The notes under the pieces: model-generated | What the model was told of the DNA's origin: nothing | The model's input: the letters and a program-made list of their open reading frames with translations, nothing else | Database searches by the model: none | DNA from: Gordonia amicalis NBRC 100051 = JCM 11271 | Lineage (GTDB): Bacteria; Actinomycetota; Actinomycetes; Mycobacteriales; Mycobacteriaceae | Length of the DNA: 64,000 nucleotides | Direction of reading: 5' to 3' | NCBI RefSeq assembly: GCF_000332995.1 | Contig: NZ_BANS01000019.1 | Span: 61,204-125,203, forward strand | In this document: piece by piece, positions 45,806 through 55,838 of the stretch | Layout of the letters: each line of letters opens with the position of its first letter | Position numbering within the stretch: the first letter of the stretch is position 1 | Position numbers and translations under genes: made by a program

Positions 45806-46455
45806 GTCGCGCCGAGTCGGGTCACGCCCGTCGGCGGGAGGCCGGCAGCCGATGCCAGCACCTCGCAGAACGCTTCGAGGTGTCCGTTGAGACCCTCGGC
45901 GGTCAACGCGGTCCACGACGCGCGGACCTCGAGCTGGTGGGCGCGCGGCGGTCCGGCGATGTCGCCGTAGCGCACCGACGTGGTGGAGGTGACGGTTCCA
46001 CCGAGCGCGGTCACCTCGATGCGGCGGGCGGTGCCGTCGAGGGACGGGCCGTTCCCGGAGTGCTCGGGGGTGCTGCTCTCGCCGACCGGCACACCGAGGG
46101 CGTCGGACAGCCAGCTCCAGGCCACCTCGGGCAGCAGCGGATCCATCGCCAGTGCGGCCTCGACCTCGGCCTGCAGATAGGCGACGAGGCGGATCGTGCC
46201 GTTCCAGGCGTCCTGACCGGCGGGGTCGTACAGCAGGATCAGTCGTCCGAACGCGGAGCCCTGGGAATCGGTGGGAACGACGTCGGGGTCGTCCGGCGGG
46301 CGCACCTCGGCGCCGACCGCGTAGCTGTACGGCGCCAGGCGCTGCGGCGGGCGGATGGGCCCGACCTCGATCTCATGGCGGACGCGGGCAGCATGCAGCG
46401 ACTCCACCGCCGCGCGGAAATCAGCAGGCTCGTCCGGAGCTCCCGAGGAAGTCAC
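45802..46455 (-). CDS. DUF3000 family protein
   Basis: A 217-residue protein of the actinobacterial DUF3000 family, with RHEIEVGPIRPPQRLAPYSYAVG near the N-terminus split here as RHEIEVGPI and RLAPYSYAVGAEV, then GRLILLYDPAGQ and LEVRASWTALTAEGL. Function unknown. GTG 46455 is used. Its stop overlaps rnd, so the two are co-translated; it is divergent from hemE. Confidence 0.86.
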   Translation of the reverse strand: MTSSGAPDEPADFRAAVESLHAARVRHEIEVGPIRPPQRLAPYSYAVGAEVRPPDDPDVVPTDSQGSAFGRLILLYDPAGQDAWNGTIRLVAYLQAEVEAALAMDPLLPEVAWSWLSDALGVPVGESSTPEHSGNGPSLDGTARRIEVTALGGTVTSTTSVRYGDIAGPPRAHQLEVRASWTALTAEGLNGHLEAFCEVLASAAGLPPTGVTRLGAT

Positions 46456-46583
46456 CGTTCGACCGTAGGTGTGTCGCGCCTGGCAGCGGCGGAGGCGCGC
46501 CGGTTCACCGCCCCCGGAAATGGGGACGCGGGGTGAAGTCCCTGCCCTGATCCGTGCGGAACGTCGACATGGCAGAGTAAGCG

Positions 46584-47648
46584 GTGATGTCGAACGTAAC
46601 TGGTACTCGGGTCCATCGGTCGCACCTGCCGCTCGTCGCCGCGGCCACGGGTGGGACTCCGTCACGCCGTCCGGTGTGGTTCATGCGGCAGGCGGGCCGT
46701 TCCCTGCCCGAGTACCGCGCGATCCGCGCGAACCACGGGATGCTCGAATCGTGCTTCGACGCCGAGTTGGTGTGCGAGATCACGATGCAGCCCGTCCGCC
46801 GTCACGACGTCGACGCCGCGATCCTGTTCTCCGACATCGTCGTGCCGCTCAAGGCCGCGGGGATCGACCTCGACATCGTGGCCGGGACCGGCCCGGTGAT
46901 CGCCGAACCCGTGCGGTCGGCGGAGGCCGTCTCGCGCATCCCGCGTCTGGAGCCCGCCTCGGTCGGGGCGATCTCCCACGCCATCGAGCTGTTGCTCGCC
47001 CAACTCGGCGACACCGCGCTGATCGGCTTCGCCGGTGCGCCGTTCACCCTCGCCTCCTACCTCATCGAGGGTGGGCCGAGCCGCAATTACGAGCGCACCA
47101 AGGCGATGATGCACGGCGATCCGGAGACCTGGGCCGAGCTGATGGCGCGCCTGGCCGACATCACCATCGCCTTCCTGCAGGTCCAGCTCGAGGCCGGCGT
47201 CGACGCCATCCAGCTCTTCGACTCCTGGGCGGGCATGCTGTCGGCCGCCGACTACCAGCGTTTCGTGGCGCCGCACAGTGCCCGTGTCCTCGCGGAGGTC
47301 GCCGGGTACGGGGTCCCGCGCATCCACTTCGGCGTCGGGACCGGCGAGCTGCTGGCGCCGATGGCCCACGTCGGGGCCGACGTCATCGGTGTCGACTGGC
47401 GGGTGCCGCTCGACGAGGCCGTACGGCGAGTGGGACCGGGCAAGGCGGTCCAGGGCAACCTCGACCCGACGCTGCTCTTCGCGGGACCGGAGGTCGTGGA
47501 GAGCGAGGTCCGCCGCGTGGTCGCCGACGGTGACCGGGCGATCGCGGCCGGCGCCGTCGGCCACATCTTCAATCTCGGCCACGGGGTGCTTCCGGGTACC
47601 GATCCGGATGTCCTCACCCGCACGGTCGAACTGGTCCACAGCCTCTGA
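46584..47648 (+). CDS. hemE: Uroporphyrinogen decarboxylase
   Basis: A 354-residue enzyme that converts uroporphyrinogen III to coproporphyrinogen III. Signatures: [35 protein letters not shown] and [20 protein letters not shown] 46584 or the ATG directly after it can start the protein. It overlaps hemY by one base (TGATG). Confidence 0.97.
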   Translation: MMSNVTGTRVHRSHLPLVAAATGGTPSRRPVWFMRQAGRSLPEYRAIRANHGMLESCFDAELVCEITMQPVRRHDVDAAILFSDIVVPLKAAGIDLDIVAGTGPVIAEPVRSAEAVSRIPRLEPASVGAISHAIELLLAQLGDTALIGFAGAPFTLASYLIEGGPSRNYERTKAMMHGDPETWAELMARLADITIAFLQVQLEAGVDAIQLFDSWAGMLSAADYQRFVAPHSARVLAEVAGYGVPRIHFGVGTGELLAPMAHVGADVIGVDWRVPLDEAVRRVGPGKAVQGNLDPTLLFAGPEVVESEVRRVVADGDRAIAAGAVGHIFNLGHGVLPGTDPDVLTRTVELVHSL

Positions 47649-49057
47649 TGAGTGCCGGGCCCCGGATCGCGGTCGTCGGCGGAGGTGTCTCCGGCCTGAC
47701 GGCGGCGTACCGACTGCGGCGCGAACTCGGCGCCGACGCACGTATCGACGTTCTGGAAGCGGGTGAGCGGCTCGGCGGCGTCCTGCACACCACGACGGTC
47801 GGCGGACAGGCCGTCGACGTCGGGGCCGAGGCGTTCATCGTGCGGCGGCCGGAGGCTCTCGGCCTGGTCGACGAACTCGGGCTGGGGGATCGGGTCGTCT
47901 CACCGACCGGGCGCCGACCGGCCGTCTGGTCCGGCGGTCGCCTTCACCCGCTGCCGACGCCGGCGGTGATGGGTATCCCCGCGACGCCCGACGCGGTCGC
48001 CGGCCTCGCCGATCCGGCCGACCTCGAACTCATCCGCACCGAACCCGATCGCCCCTGGCACTGGGACCCGTCCGCGGACCCGACGGTCGGGGACCTCGTG
48101 ACCGAACGTTTCGGCCCATCGGTGGTCGCCCGCAGCGTCGATCCCATGCTCGGCGGAGTCTATTCGAGCCTCGCCGGCGACATCGGTCTCCGGGAAGCAC
48201 TGCCCGCCCTCGCCGCGCGTCTCGACGCCGGTGTGGCGAATCTCACCGACGCCGTCGCCGGTCTCGTCGCCGACGCCACCGGCTCGGGTCCCGTCTTCGG
48301 CACCCTCGTGGGCGGTTACCGGGTCCTCCTCGACGCCCTGCAACAGGCTGCGGCGGTGCGGCCTGAGCTCTGCGCCCACGTCCGTGAGCTCGAGCCGACT
48401 GCCACCGGCTGGACGCTGCACGTCGGCGGTCCTGCACGCGACGACGTCCGCGACTACGACGGTGTGATCCTCGCGATCCCCGCCTGGATGGCCGGCCACC
48501 TGCTGCGTCGTTCGCTGGCCGACTTCGCCGCCCCGCTGCGGGCGGTGCGGGGCGCGTCGTCGGTGGTGATCTCGATCGCGCTCACCCCCGGAACCCCGCT
48601 TCCCGATCACTCCGGGGTCCTGGTCGGTACCGGGGAAAGTCTGCGCGCCAAGGCCTTCACCCTCAGTTCGCAGAAGTGGGCGCATCTGTCACACGACGAC
48701 GCGCCCGTCTCGGTGCGGGCGTCGTTCGGCCGGTTCGGTGCCCCGGTGCCGAGCGTCGACGACGAACCCGGCGTCGACGACCGATTGCGGACCGAGGCAC
48801 TCGAGGACCTCGACGAGGTCTGCCGGGCCGCCGGCGTGGCACCCGCCTCGCCGCACGTCGTCGACACGTACGTGCAGCGCTGGACCGACGGGCTGCCCGT
48901 GTACGGACCGGGACACCTGGCCGCCATGGCGCGGCTCGCCGAGGCCCGCCCTCGCCGTCTCGTGCTCGCCGGCTCGTCGTATGCGGGCGTCGGCGTCCCG
49001 GCCTGTATCGGACAGGCCGGACGCGCGGTGGCGGCGCTGCTCACCGACCTGACCTGA
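47648..49057 (+). CDS. hemY: Coproporphyrinogen III oxidase / protoporphyrinogen oxidase HemY
   Basis: A 469-residue FAD enzyme with the dinucleotide motif [15 protein letters not shown] (residues 9-23) and the FAD-family segment [18 protein letters not shown]; the C-terminal FAD motif is [19 protein letters not shown]. In actinobacteria the HemY-type enzyme oxidises coproporphyrinogen, in the coproporphyrin-dependent branch finished by HemQ, which follows. ATG 47648 overlaps hemE. Confidence 0.94.
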   Translation: MSAGPRIAVVGGGVSGLTAAYRLRRELGADARIDVLEAGERLGGVLHTTTVGGQAVDVGAEAFIVRRPEALGLVDELGLGDRVVSPTGRRPAVWSGGRLHPLPTPAVMGIPATPDAVAGLADPADLELIRTEPDRPWHWDPSADPTVGDLVTERFGPSVVARSVDPMLGGVYSSLAGDIGLREALPALAARLDAGVANLTDAVAGLVADATGSGPVFGTLVGGYRVLLDALQQAAAVRPELCAHVRELEPTATGWTLHVGGPARDDVRDYDGVILAIPAWMAGHLLRRSLADFAAPLRAVRGASSVVISIALTPGTPLPDHSGVLVGTGESLRAKAFTLSSQKWAHLSHDDAPVSVRASFGRFGAPVPSVDDEPGVDDRLRTEALEDLDEVCRAAGVAPASPHVVDTYVQRWTDGLPVYGPGHLAAMARLAEARPRRLVLAGSSYAGVGVPACIGQAGRAVAALLTDLT

Positions 49058-49086
49058 CTGTTCGTCCGGGCGGACACGGTGGCACC

Positions 49087-49791
49087 ATGTCAGATATGGC
49101 CCGCTTGGATTACTCAGAACTCAACTCGACGATCCGCTACCTCATGTTCTCGGTGTTCGCTGTTCGCCCCGGCGAGCTCGGCACCGACCGTGACCAGGCG
49201 AAATCGGATGCCGCCGACTTCTTCAAGTCCCTCGAGGACACCGGCGTCGTGGTCCGCGGGGTGTACGACGTGTCGGGTCTCCGCGCCGACGCCGACTTCA
49301 TGATCTGGTGGCACGCCGCCGACGTCGAGTCCATCCAGGCCGCCTACGCGAAGTTCCGTCGCGAGACGGTTCTGGGACGCGCCTGCAACGCGGTGTGGAG
49401 CAACGTCGCCCTGCACCGTCCCGCCGAATTCAACAAGAGCCACATCCCGGCCTTCCTCGCCGGTGAGGAACCGGGCAACTACATCTGCGTGTACCCGTTC
49501 GTGCGGTCCTACGAGTGGTACCTGCTTCCCGACGAGGAGCGTCGCAAGATGCTCGCCGACCACGGCAAGGCCGCGCGCGAGTACAAGGACGTGCGCGCCA
49601 ACACGGTGTCGTCGTTCGCGCTCGGCGACTACGAATGGCTGCTCGCGTTCGAGGCACCCGAACTGCATCGCATCGTCGACCTCATGCGCGACCTGCGCGC
49701 CACCGAGGCGCGGATGCACGTCCGGGAGGAGACGCCGTTCTTCACCGGACCCCGCGTCGAGGTCTCGGCGCTCATCGACGCCCTGCCCTGA
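49087..49791 (+). CDS. hemQ: Coproheme decarboxylase HemQ (chlorite-dismutase family)
   Basis: A 234-residue member of the chlorite-dismutase-like family; it decarboxylates coproheme to haem b with peroxide. Family features include [33 protein letters not shown] and [20 protein letters not shown], which carries the conserved tyrosine-containing pocket. Being directly after hemE-hemY supports HemQ over a true chlorite dismutase. ATG 49087 is chosen from the family N-terminus. An efficient terminator follows. Confidence 0.95.
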   Translation: MSDMARLDYSELNSTIRYLMFSVFAVRPGELGTDRDQAKSDAADFFKSLEDTGVVVRGVYDVSGLRADADFMIWWHAADVESIQAAYAKFRRETVLGRACNAVWSNVALHRPAEFNKSHIPAFLAGEEPGNYICVYPFVRSYEWYLLPDEERRKMLADHGKAAREYKDVRANTVSSFALGDYEWLLAFEAPELHRIVDLMRDLRATEARMHVREETPFFTGPRVEVSALIDALP

Positions 49792-49799
49792 TTCGTCGG

Positions 49800-49842
49800 A
49801 AAAGTAGAGGTTCTCGCAGAAGATGCGAGAACCTCTACTTTT
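49800..49842 (+). terminator. Strong intrinsic terminator after hemQ
   Basis: A perfect 19-base-pair stem (left arm 49800-49818, right arm 49824-49842) with a GAAGA loop and a T-run at 49839-49843. It can also act on the opposite strand. Confidence 0.95.
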
Positions 49843-49973
49843 TCTGTGACCGGTGTCGCCGGAACGAACGAAAGCGGACAGAAACCGCCACGGGCAACGG
49901 GAGGGGAAGCGGAGGGTGAATGGAACCTCAACACGAGGTAAACAACCGGTCGACTCAACGTGGAGGAAACCCG

Positions 49974-50300
49974 ATGGTCCGAATTGTCCCCGTGGCCCGC
50001 GTCATCGCCGCACTGGCCTTCTCGACAGCGCTCGCCGGCGGCGCTGCGGCCGCGAACGCCCAGCCCTGCCAGATCCATCTGGCCGACGGTCAGGTCGCCC
50101 CGTGCCCCCCGGCTGTCGTCTCGAACGCGCCCGGCGACCCTGGTGGGGGTAACGAGCCGGGATCCGAGCCCGCCGAGATCGCGCATGAACCGCTGGAGCT
50201 CAGCTTCCTGGAGCCGGAAGAAGAGCCGACAAAGGAAGAAGTGGTCGACGAGTCCGAGGACAAGAACGACGAGGGCGTGGAGCCCGGCCAGGGGGACTAG
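49974..50300 (+). CDS. Small secreted acidic protein of unknown function
   Basis: A 108-residue protein. Residues 1-28 form a signal peptide (VRIVPVARVIAALAFSTAL, cleavage near ANA-QP); the mature part has two close cysteines (QPCQIH and APCPP) that could form a disulfide, then a Pro/Gly linker and a highly acidic tail rich in Glu and Asp. No family recognised. ATG 49974 follows GGAGGAAACCCG; an earlier ATG at 49920 lacks that support. Base composition matches the neighbours. Confidence 0.7.
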   Translation: MVRIVPVARVIAALAFSTALAGGAAAANAQPCQIHLADGQVAPCPPAVVSNAPGDPGGGNEPGSEPAEIAHEPLELSFLEPEEEPTKEEVVDESEDKNDEGVEPGQGD

Positions 50301-50316
50301 ATTCCGCAGAAGTAGG

Positions 50317-50344
50317 GGTCACGGCCGGGGGGTCGGCCGTGACC
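50317..50344. terminator. Hairpin between the small secreted gene and msrB
   Basis: An 11-base-pair stem (GGTCACGGCCG and complement) with a 6-base loop, between convergent genes and followed on the plus strand by TGTTGTG. Confidence 0.8.
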
Positions 50345-50359
50345 TGTTGTGCGACTCTG

Positions 50360-50797
50360 TTACTCGGCCGGCTCGAGCTTCAGGCTGATCGAGTTGATGC
50401 AGTAGCGCAGATCGGTGGGGGTGTCGTAGCCCTCACCGGCGAACACGTGGCCCAGGTGACTCCTGCAGTTCGCGCAGAGCACCTCGACTCGCTTCATGCC
50501 GAGCGAGTTGTCCTCGACCTCGATGATCTTGTCGCCGGCGAGGGGTGAGAAGAACGACGGCCAGCCACAGTGGGATTCGAACTTCTGCTCGCTGCGGAAC
50601 AGCTCCGCGTCGCACGCCCGGCAGCGGTAGACGCCGACCGTCTTGGTGTCGGTGTACTCACCGGTGAAGGGCGCTTCGGTGCTGGCCTGGCGCAGAACCC
50701 GGTACTCGGCCGGGGTGAGGCGCTGCTTCCACTCCTCGTCGGTGAGGGTCGCCGGGTTCGTGGCGGGTGCGGTGCTCTCGGGCGTGCTGTCGGTCAT
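50360..50797 (-). CDS. msrB: Peptide-methionine (R)-S-oxide reductase MsrB
   Basis: A 145-residue repair enzyme that reduces methionine-R-sulfoxide. Zinc ligands are CRAC and CANC; the catalytic cysteine is C133 in RYCINSISL; the substrate pocket segment ESHCGWPSFFSP is present. ATG 50797 is the start, with a GTG four codons upstream. It follows aftC at a 48-base distance on the same strand. Confidence 0.96.
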   Translation of the reverse strand: MTDSTPESTAPATNPATLTDEEWKQRLTPAEYRVLRQASTEAPFTGEYTDTKTVGVYRCRACDAELFRSEQKFESHCGWPSFFSPLAGDKIIEVEDNSLGMKRVEVLCANCRSHLGHVFAGEGYDTPTDLRYCINSISLKLEPAE

Positions 50798-50845
50798 GTC
50801 GTCCACGGTAGCGCGGGACGCGACAGCGTCGCGTTCCACGCTGTG

Positions 50846-52120
50846 CTACACGGACTTCGACAACGACAGCTCGTCGTCGGACGTCGTCGCCGGCGCCGGG
50901 GGAGTGCCGGACTCCGACCGCATCACGGCATCCTCACCGGCGACGCCGTCGGAGCGCATGTCGAGGTAGCGGAACAGCAGCGAGCAGAACACCGCGATCA
51001 TCAGCAAGGACCAGCCCCAGGTCACCTTGTTGTACTCGACCATCCAGCCGAAGGCCGTCCACCGCTGCGAGTAGAAGCTGTCGAAGGTCATGCAGCCGTA
51101 CACGCCGAGCCAGGCCGGCCAGTTGCGCATCGCCGATCCGGGTAGCAGCACCGTCATGAGCAGCGGGAACAGCAGCATCGAGTAGTAGCCCTGGCCCAGC
51201 GAGCCGACGAGGAAAGTGGTGCCCAGCAGCACACCCGACGACGTCGCGAGCCACAGCAGTTCGTTGGTCTTGCGGTAGTAGCGGTACAGGAACCACAGCG
51301 AGAACGCGGCCATCAGCACGAAGGCGACACGCAGCAGCATCACCAGCCACGGTGCGACCCCGAAGTAGGCGCCGTTGCCGGCGATCGAGCTGTTGTAGTA
51401 GTCGCGGGCCTCGCCGAGGTAGGGGACGGTCCGGCTGATGAAGGCGTCGGCATCCACCGACAGCGGCAACGCGATCACCGTCAACACGAGGGGGACCGCG
51501 ATGGCGAAGGCGAACACCCGCCACTGCCGGTTGAGCAGGGGCAGCAGCAGCAGCGGCGCCAGAACGGGTTTCACGGCCAGCGTCAGACCCATCGGGATGC
51601 CCGCCCACCAGTCGTGCCGTGAGCGCATCAGCATCAGGAAGGCGATCATGCCCAGCAGGACGAACGAGTTGAAGTTCGTGAAGATCAGTGTGTGCGAGAC
51701 GGTTTCGGTGAAGAAGAAGACGAACAGGACCGTCGGCATCACCCATGAGTCCAGGGCATGGCCGAACATCCGGGTCAGCAGGTAGGCGCAGATCAGCAGG
51801 GCCACGACGCTGACCGCGATGAACGCCCAGCGTGCGCGTTCGTAGTCGATCACCGCGACCGGCGCCATCAGCAGGGTGCCCGACGGCGGGTACAGGTAGT
51901 GCGGGTCGACCGTGGCGTAGTTCTCGCCGTAGACCGGCAGGTTGTTGAGGAAGTTGTAGGCCGCGGCGTACACCGGCTTGAAATCGTCGGTGCGGTCGCC
52001 GTTGACGCCGAGGAACACCGACCGGTGCACGACCATGAGCAGGCTGATCGGCCACAGGATCATCGGGATGATCCGCTGCGCACTCATCTGGGGATACAGA
52101 TACCTGTCGAGATTGGCCAC
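50846..52120 (-). CDS. aftC: Alpha-(1->3) arabinofuranosyltransferase AftC
   Basis: A 424-residue GT-C membrane glycosyltransferase with about ten transmembrane segments (for example WAFIAVSVVALLICAYLL and VFAFAIAVPLVLTVIALPL). The N-terminal loop has DDFKPVYAAAYNFLNNLPVY and DPHYLYPPSG. AftC adds alpha-1,3-arabinose branches to arabinogalactan and lipoarabinomannan, using decaprenyl-phosphoryl-arabinose; this supports a mycolic-acid-type cell wall. GTG 52120 is the start. Position next to msrB and Rv2672-like genes is as in mycobacteria. Confidence 0.92.
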   Translation of the reverse strand: MANLDRYLYPQMSAQRIIPMILWPISLLMVVHRSVFLGVNGDRTDDFKPVYAAAYNFLNNLPVYGENYATVDPHYLYPPSGTLLMAPVAVIDYERARWAFIAVSVVALLICAYLLTRMFGHALDSWVMPTVLFVFFFTETVSHTLIFTNFNSFVLLGMIAFLMLMRSRHDWWAGIPMGLTLAVKPVLAPLLLLPLLNRQWRVFAFAIAVPLVLTVIALPLSVDADAFISRTVPYLGEARDYYNSSIAGNGAYFGVAPWLVMLLRVAFVLMAAFSLWFLYRYYRKTNELLWLATSSGVLLGTTFLVGSLGQGYYSMLLFPLLMTVLLPGSAMRNWPAWLGVYGCMTFDSFYSQRWTAFGWMVEYNKVTWGWSLLMIAVFCSLLFRYLDMRSDGVAGEDAVMRSESGTPPAPATTSDDELSLSKSV

Positions 52121-52190
52121 CCGCGCACCGTACTACGGTCGGCCTCGGACACTCCGCAGAACCCTCCGGGCTGCACCGGGTCGGACCCGG

Positions 52191-53759
52191 TCAGGTGGGG
52201 CAACCGCGCTGGGTCGGCCCCCCGAGAGGCGTCTTGGTCACGTACTCGGCCGCGACCTGGGCCGCGCAGGCGCTGCGACCCAGCACCGAGAAGCCCAGTC
52301 CGTCCCAGCTGACGGTGACCGGCTCGGCCCCGGCGTTCATGAACAGCGGGACGAGTGTGCTCGCGCCGTTGCCCCCGTTCACCGGGTCCCGGGTGCCGTT
52401 GAGGATCAGCGGGTCGGCGGGCAGCGATGACGGTGGGCGCACCGCGGTGCCCGACGCCCAGCCGTTGCAGCGCACCAGCGACAGCGCGCTGTCGGAGCCG
52501 GTCAGCGGACTCTGCTTCGTCCAGGCCTCGACGAGACCAGGGATCTCGTTCTGCCCCACCGGGCCGGTGACGTCGTTGCACCGGGACACCAGGGCACCGT
52601 CACTCATCCGCAGGGTCGCGGCCCGATCGGCGAGCCGGACCAGCGCGGCCGTGTCGCCTCGGTCGGCGGCGGTGATGGCGCGGGACAGGTCGAGCAACGC
52701 GTCGGGACGGTCCGCCGCGAGGGCGAGTGTGGTGGTGATGGCGTTCAGTGCGGTGGTGTCCGACAATCCGTCGAGGCGTCCGGCACGTGCCTTGGCGAGC
52801 AGCCCGGTCATCGCACCGACGCCGTTCGTGCCGAGCGTGCAGCCGTCCAGTGCGGAACATCGCTGCGCGAAACCCTGCAGCGCCGTCTGCACACCCTGTG
52901 CGCGCAGGTTGGCCCTGTCCCGAGCGTTGGCACCGAAGGGGGTGGGGGTGTCGAGGATGATGCGTCCCGCTCGACCCCCGTACAGGGAGGCGTAGGACAG
53001 CACGACGTCGGAGCCCTCGCCGACGCCGATGAGACCCAGGTGCTCGACGCCCCACCGCTGCCGAAGCGTTTCGAGGTCGGCGGCGGCGAACTGTGCGCCG
53101 AAGTTGAGTTGGTAGGGCGTCAGGGTCTCCGTGCACCCGTCCGAGGCCGACGAGGCGGCCGAGGCGAGGCGGGAGATGCGCGCCTGGGTGGTGGTCCCAC
53201 GGGTGGTGAGGCCGTTGTCGGCGATCGTGCTCCGCTCGAGCCGGGTCATGCAGTCCAGGTCCCCACTCTGGGGGATGCCGCGATGATCGACGGCCACCAC
53301 CGGGTGGGCGTCCAGGAACGCCCGGCCCGCACCGGTGGACATCACCATCAGGGTTCGCGACGACGGGAGATCCGACCCCGAGGTGAGCACGAGCGGCGGG
53401 GCGTCGGCGGGCGTCGCCGCGGTACGGGCCCGGGTCGCCGCGATCCTCACGACCTCGCCGTCGGGTTTGTTCCGGTCGACCGGGGAGTCGAACTCCGCAC
53501 ATTCGATGGTCACCCCGGCCGGGCGGGTGATGCCGAAGCGTCCGCTGGTGCCAGCGGCGCAGTCGGTCCACTCGAGATCGGTCTTCGGTACGGCCAGCGC
53601 CGGCGCCGGGGGCGGCGCCGACGACGATGCGGCCGGGCCCTCACCGCCACCGCCACCGGGGATGAGTTCCGGACCGCGGTCGGGGCCCACCGCGCACGAC
53701 GACACGACGATCGCGACGATCACACCCAGGACAGCCGTGACGGCGTGCGCTCTTCGCAT
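52191..53759 (-). CDS. Secreted alpha/beta-hydrolase-like lipoprotein (TAP-like), catalytic residues replaced
   Basis: A 522-residue protein with a lipobox VSSC (C22) and a tripeptidyl-aminopeptidase-like alpha/beta-hydrolase fold. Where the family has GGSYG, this protein has GVGEG (residues 245-249), so the nucleophile Ser is Gly247. Asp458 in NGTRDPV is kept, but the expected His segment reads DGLGFSV without a histidine. The nearest mycobacterial gene, Rv2672, is called a secreted protease. As read, this would be a non-catalytic relative or use other residues. ATG 53759 is the start. Confidence 0.85.
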   Translation of the reverse strand: MRRAHAVTAVLGVIVAIVVSSCAVGPDRGPELIPGGGGGEGPAASSSAPPPAPALAVPKTDLEWTDCAAGTSGRFGITRPAGVTIECAEFDSPVDRNKPDGEVVRIAATRARTAATPADAPPLVLTSGSDLPSSRTLMVMSTGAGRAFLDAHPVVAVDHRGIPQSGDLDCMTRLERSTIADNGLTTRGTTTQARISRLASAASSASDGCTETLTPYQLNFGAQFAAADLETLRQRWGVEHLGLIGVGEGSDVVLSYASLYGGRAGRIILDTPTPFGANARDRANLRAQGVQTALQGFAQRCSALDGCTLGTNGVGAMTGLLAKARAGRLDGLSDTTALNAITTTLALAADRPDALLDLSRAITAADRGDTAALVRLADRAATLRMSDGALVSRCNDVTGPVGQNEIPGLVEAWTKQSPLTGSDSALSLVRCNGWASGTAVRPPSSLPADPLILNGTRDPVNGGNGASTLVPLFMNAGAEPVTVSWDGLGFSVLGRSACAAQVAAEYVTKTPLGGPTQRGCPT

Positions 53760-53809
53760 GACCGCGAGCGTAGTCAACGACTCCCGCCGACGACCGTGCA
53801 GTGATCGGT

Positions 53810-54637
53810 TCAGTGGATGGACGACCGGCCGTGGCGCAACCAGCGCGTGAAGACGAAGCCGTCGTCGTCGGTGATGATCGCGGCCGGCGTCATCGCCCTG
53901 AGCGCCGCCGCGTCCTCGTCACTGTCATCTCCGTCGCCGGCGCGGACCGCGATCCGGCCGGAATGTCCGCCCGCAAGATGAGGGCTGGTCGTCAGGCAGA
54001 TCTCGTCGAGCAGGTCGTCGGCGATGATCGAGCCGAGCAGGCTCGGTCCGCCCTCGCACAGCACCCGTGGCCAGCCCCGGTCCCCGCAGGTCGCGATCAG
54101 CGTCGACGACTCGACATCGTCCTCGCCGCAGTCGACGAGGGTGGCGCCGGCGTCGACGAGTGCGGCGCGTCGATCCCGAGGTGCCGACGCGCAGGTGAGC
54201 ACCACGGTGTCGGGGTGGCTCAGCGGCGGATAGTCCGGTGGCACGGACAGTGACCGCGAGACCAGGGCGAGTGCCGGCGCCGGTGCCTGGCCGTTCTCCT
54301 TCCGGAGGTCGGCGAACACGTCGTCGGGTTGCGGCTGGCGATAACCCTCGGTGGCCGCGGTCCCGGCTCCGACGAGGACCACGTCGGCCAGCCCACGCAG
54401 CACGCGGAAGACGGCCTTGTCGCCGGGGCCGCCGAGGCCGCCCGACTTCCCGTCGTGCGTTGCCGCGCCGTCGATCGAGGACACCATGTTGGCCCGGACG
54501 AACGGTGCCGCGGCGCCGGGACCGGCGGCCGGGCGTGGGGGATACCGATAGTGTTCGGCCAGCGCGAGGAGGGTCTCGGGCCCCTCCCGGTCGGCATCTG
54601 CGGATGTGACCTGGGTCGCTTTCTGCAGGTGGAACAT
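53810..54637 (-). CDS. RibD C-terminal-domain reductase (pyrimidine reductase family)
   Basis: A 275-residue stand-alone reductase domain of the RibD/dihydrofolate-reductase-like fold. Seen are NMVSSIDGAATHDGKSGGLG, ADVVLVGAGTAATEGYR and LCEGGPSLLGSIIADDLLDE. The deaminase domain of full RibD is missing, so it is a reductase for riboflavin intermediates or another NADPH-linked substrate. ATG 54637 is the start, only 14 bases from the divergent AFG1 gene. Orthologue of Rv2671 by position. Confidence 0.87.
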   Translation of the reverse strand: MFHLQKATQVTSADADREGPETLLALAEHYRYPPRPAAGPGAAAPFVRANMVSSIDGAATHDGKSGGLGGPGDKAVFRVLRGLADVVLVGAGTAATEGYRQPQPDDVFADLRKENGQAPAPALALVSRSLSVPPDYPPLSHPDTVVLTCASAPRDRRAALVDAGATLVDCGEDDVESSTLIATCGDRGWPRVLCEGGPSLLGSIIADDLLDEICLTTSPHLAGGHSGRIAVRAGDGDDSDEDAAALRAMTPAAIITDDDGFVFTRWLRHGRSSIH

Positions 54638-54651
54638 GCATCCATCATTCC

Positions 54652-55686
54652 GTGGATCGCTACTCTCCACACATGGCGGCCCGACTTTGCGATCGCAACC
54701 CTGCGACCTCGCCGGATGCACTCATCGACGAGATGGTGCCTCCGTCGACCTTCGACGACGTGAGTTTCGACTCCTACATCCCCGATCCGAAGGAGCCGTC
54801 GCAGGCCCAGGCGGTGGCCAAGGCCCGCGACTTCGTCGCCCGCGCGTCGAAGGCGCGCTCGGGGAAGAAGGGCCTGTTCTCCCGCAAGGCGCCCTCGCAG
54901 GGGATCGGGCTGTACCTCGACGGTGGGTTCGGCGTCGGCAAGACCCACCTGCTCGCCTCGATCTACCACTCGATGCCGGAGCCGAAGTCGTTCGCGACCT
55001 TCGTCGAGATGACCCACGTGGTCGGCGCGCTGGGGTTCGTGAACGCCGTCGAGCGGCTCTCGCAGCACACGGTGCTGTGCATCGACGAGTTCGAACTCGA
55101 CGATCCCGGCGACACGATGCTGGTGTCCCGGCTGCTCACTGAGCTCACCGCGAAGGGTGTGTCGGTCGTCGCCACCTCGAACACCCTGCCCGGCCAGCTC
55201 GGCGAGGGCCGCTTCGCGGCGCAGGACTTCCTGCGCGAGATTCGCAAGCTGTCCGCCGTGTTCGAGACCATCCGCGTCGACGGCCCGGACTACCGCCACC
55301 GCGACCTCCCGCCCGCTCCGGACCCGCGCACCGAGGGTGAGCTTGTCGACATTGCCGATTCCACCGAGGGTGCGACCCTCGACGACTTCGACGCCCTGTG
55401 CGATCACCTGAGCACGCTGCACCCGTCGAAGTACAAGGATCTCGTCGACGGCATCTCGCTGGTGTGCATCACCGGCGTGCACCCTGCCAAAGACCAGTCG
55501 GTGGCTCTGCGGCTCGTGGTGCTCGCCGACCGCCTCTACGACGCGCACGTCCCGGTGACCGTGTCGGGCGCCAAACTCGACGAGATCTTCACCGACGAGA
55601 TGCTCGCCGGCGGTTACCGCAAGAAGTACCTGCGCGCGACCTCGCGCCTGCTGGCGCTGTCGCGGTTCGCCGAATTGGCTGTCTGA
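54652..55686 (+). CDS. AFG1/ZapE family ATPase
   Basis: A 344-residue P-loop ATPase. Walker A is GGFGVGKTH (about residues 89-97), Walker B is LCIDEFELDD and a sensor region ATSNTLPGQLGEGRF is present. AFG1/ZapE ATPases assist membrane-protein quality control in mitochondria and cell division in E. coli; the mycobacterial orthologue Rv2670c is uncharacterised. GTG 54652 is used, with ATG 54673 as an alternative; neither has a ribosome site. Confidence 0.88.
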   Translation: MDRYSPHMAARLCDRNPATSPDALIDEMVPPSTFDDVSFDSYIPDPKEPSQAQAVAKARDFVARASKARSGKKGLFSRKAPSQGIGLYLDGGFGVGKTHLLASIYHSMPEPKSFATFVEMTHVVGALGFVNAVERLSQHTVLCIDEFELDDPGDTMLVSRLLTELTAKGVSVVATSNTLPGQLGEGRFAAQDFLREIRKLSAVFETIRVDGPDYRHRDLPPAPDPRTEGELVDIADSTEGATLDDFDALCDHLSTLHPSKYKDLVDGISLVCITGVHPAKDQSVALRLVVLADRLYDAHVPVTVSGAKLDEIFTDEMLAGGYRKKYLRATSRLLALSRFAELAV

Positions 55687-55748
55687 GACACCCTGTCCGC
55701 TTCACGAGCGTTCCGCGGAACACTCGGGTTCCCGCTCGACCGCTTCCC

Positions 55749-55776
55749 TCCCGCTTATTGCGCCCGGTAAGCGGGA
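55749..55776. terminator. Possible terminator between AFG1 and GNAT genes
   Basis: TCCCGCTTA pairs with TAAGCGGGA (9 base pairs, 10-base loop) in the gap between convergent genes. No T-run. Confidence 0.5.
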
Positions 55777-55838
55777 AGTAGACACGCCGGTCGGAGGGAA
55801 ACACGCCCGCGGGAAGTTCTCACTCCCCGAACACTCCG

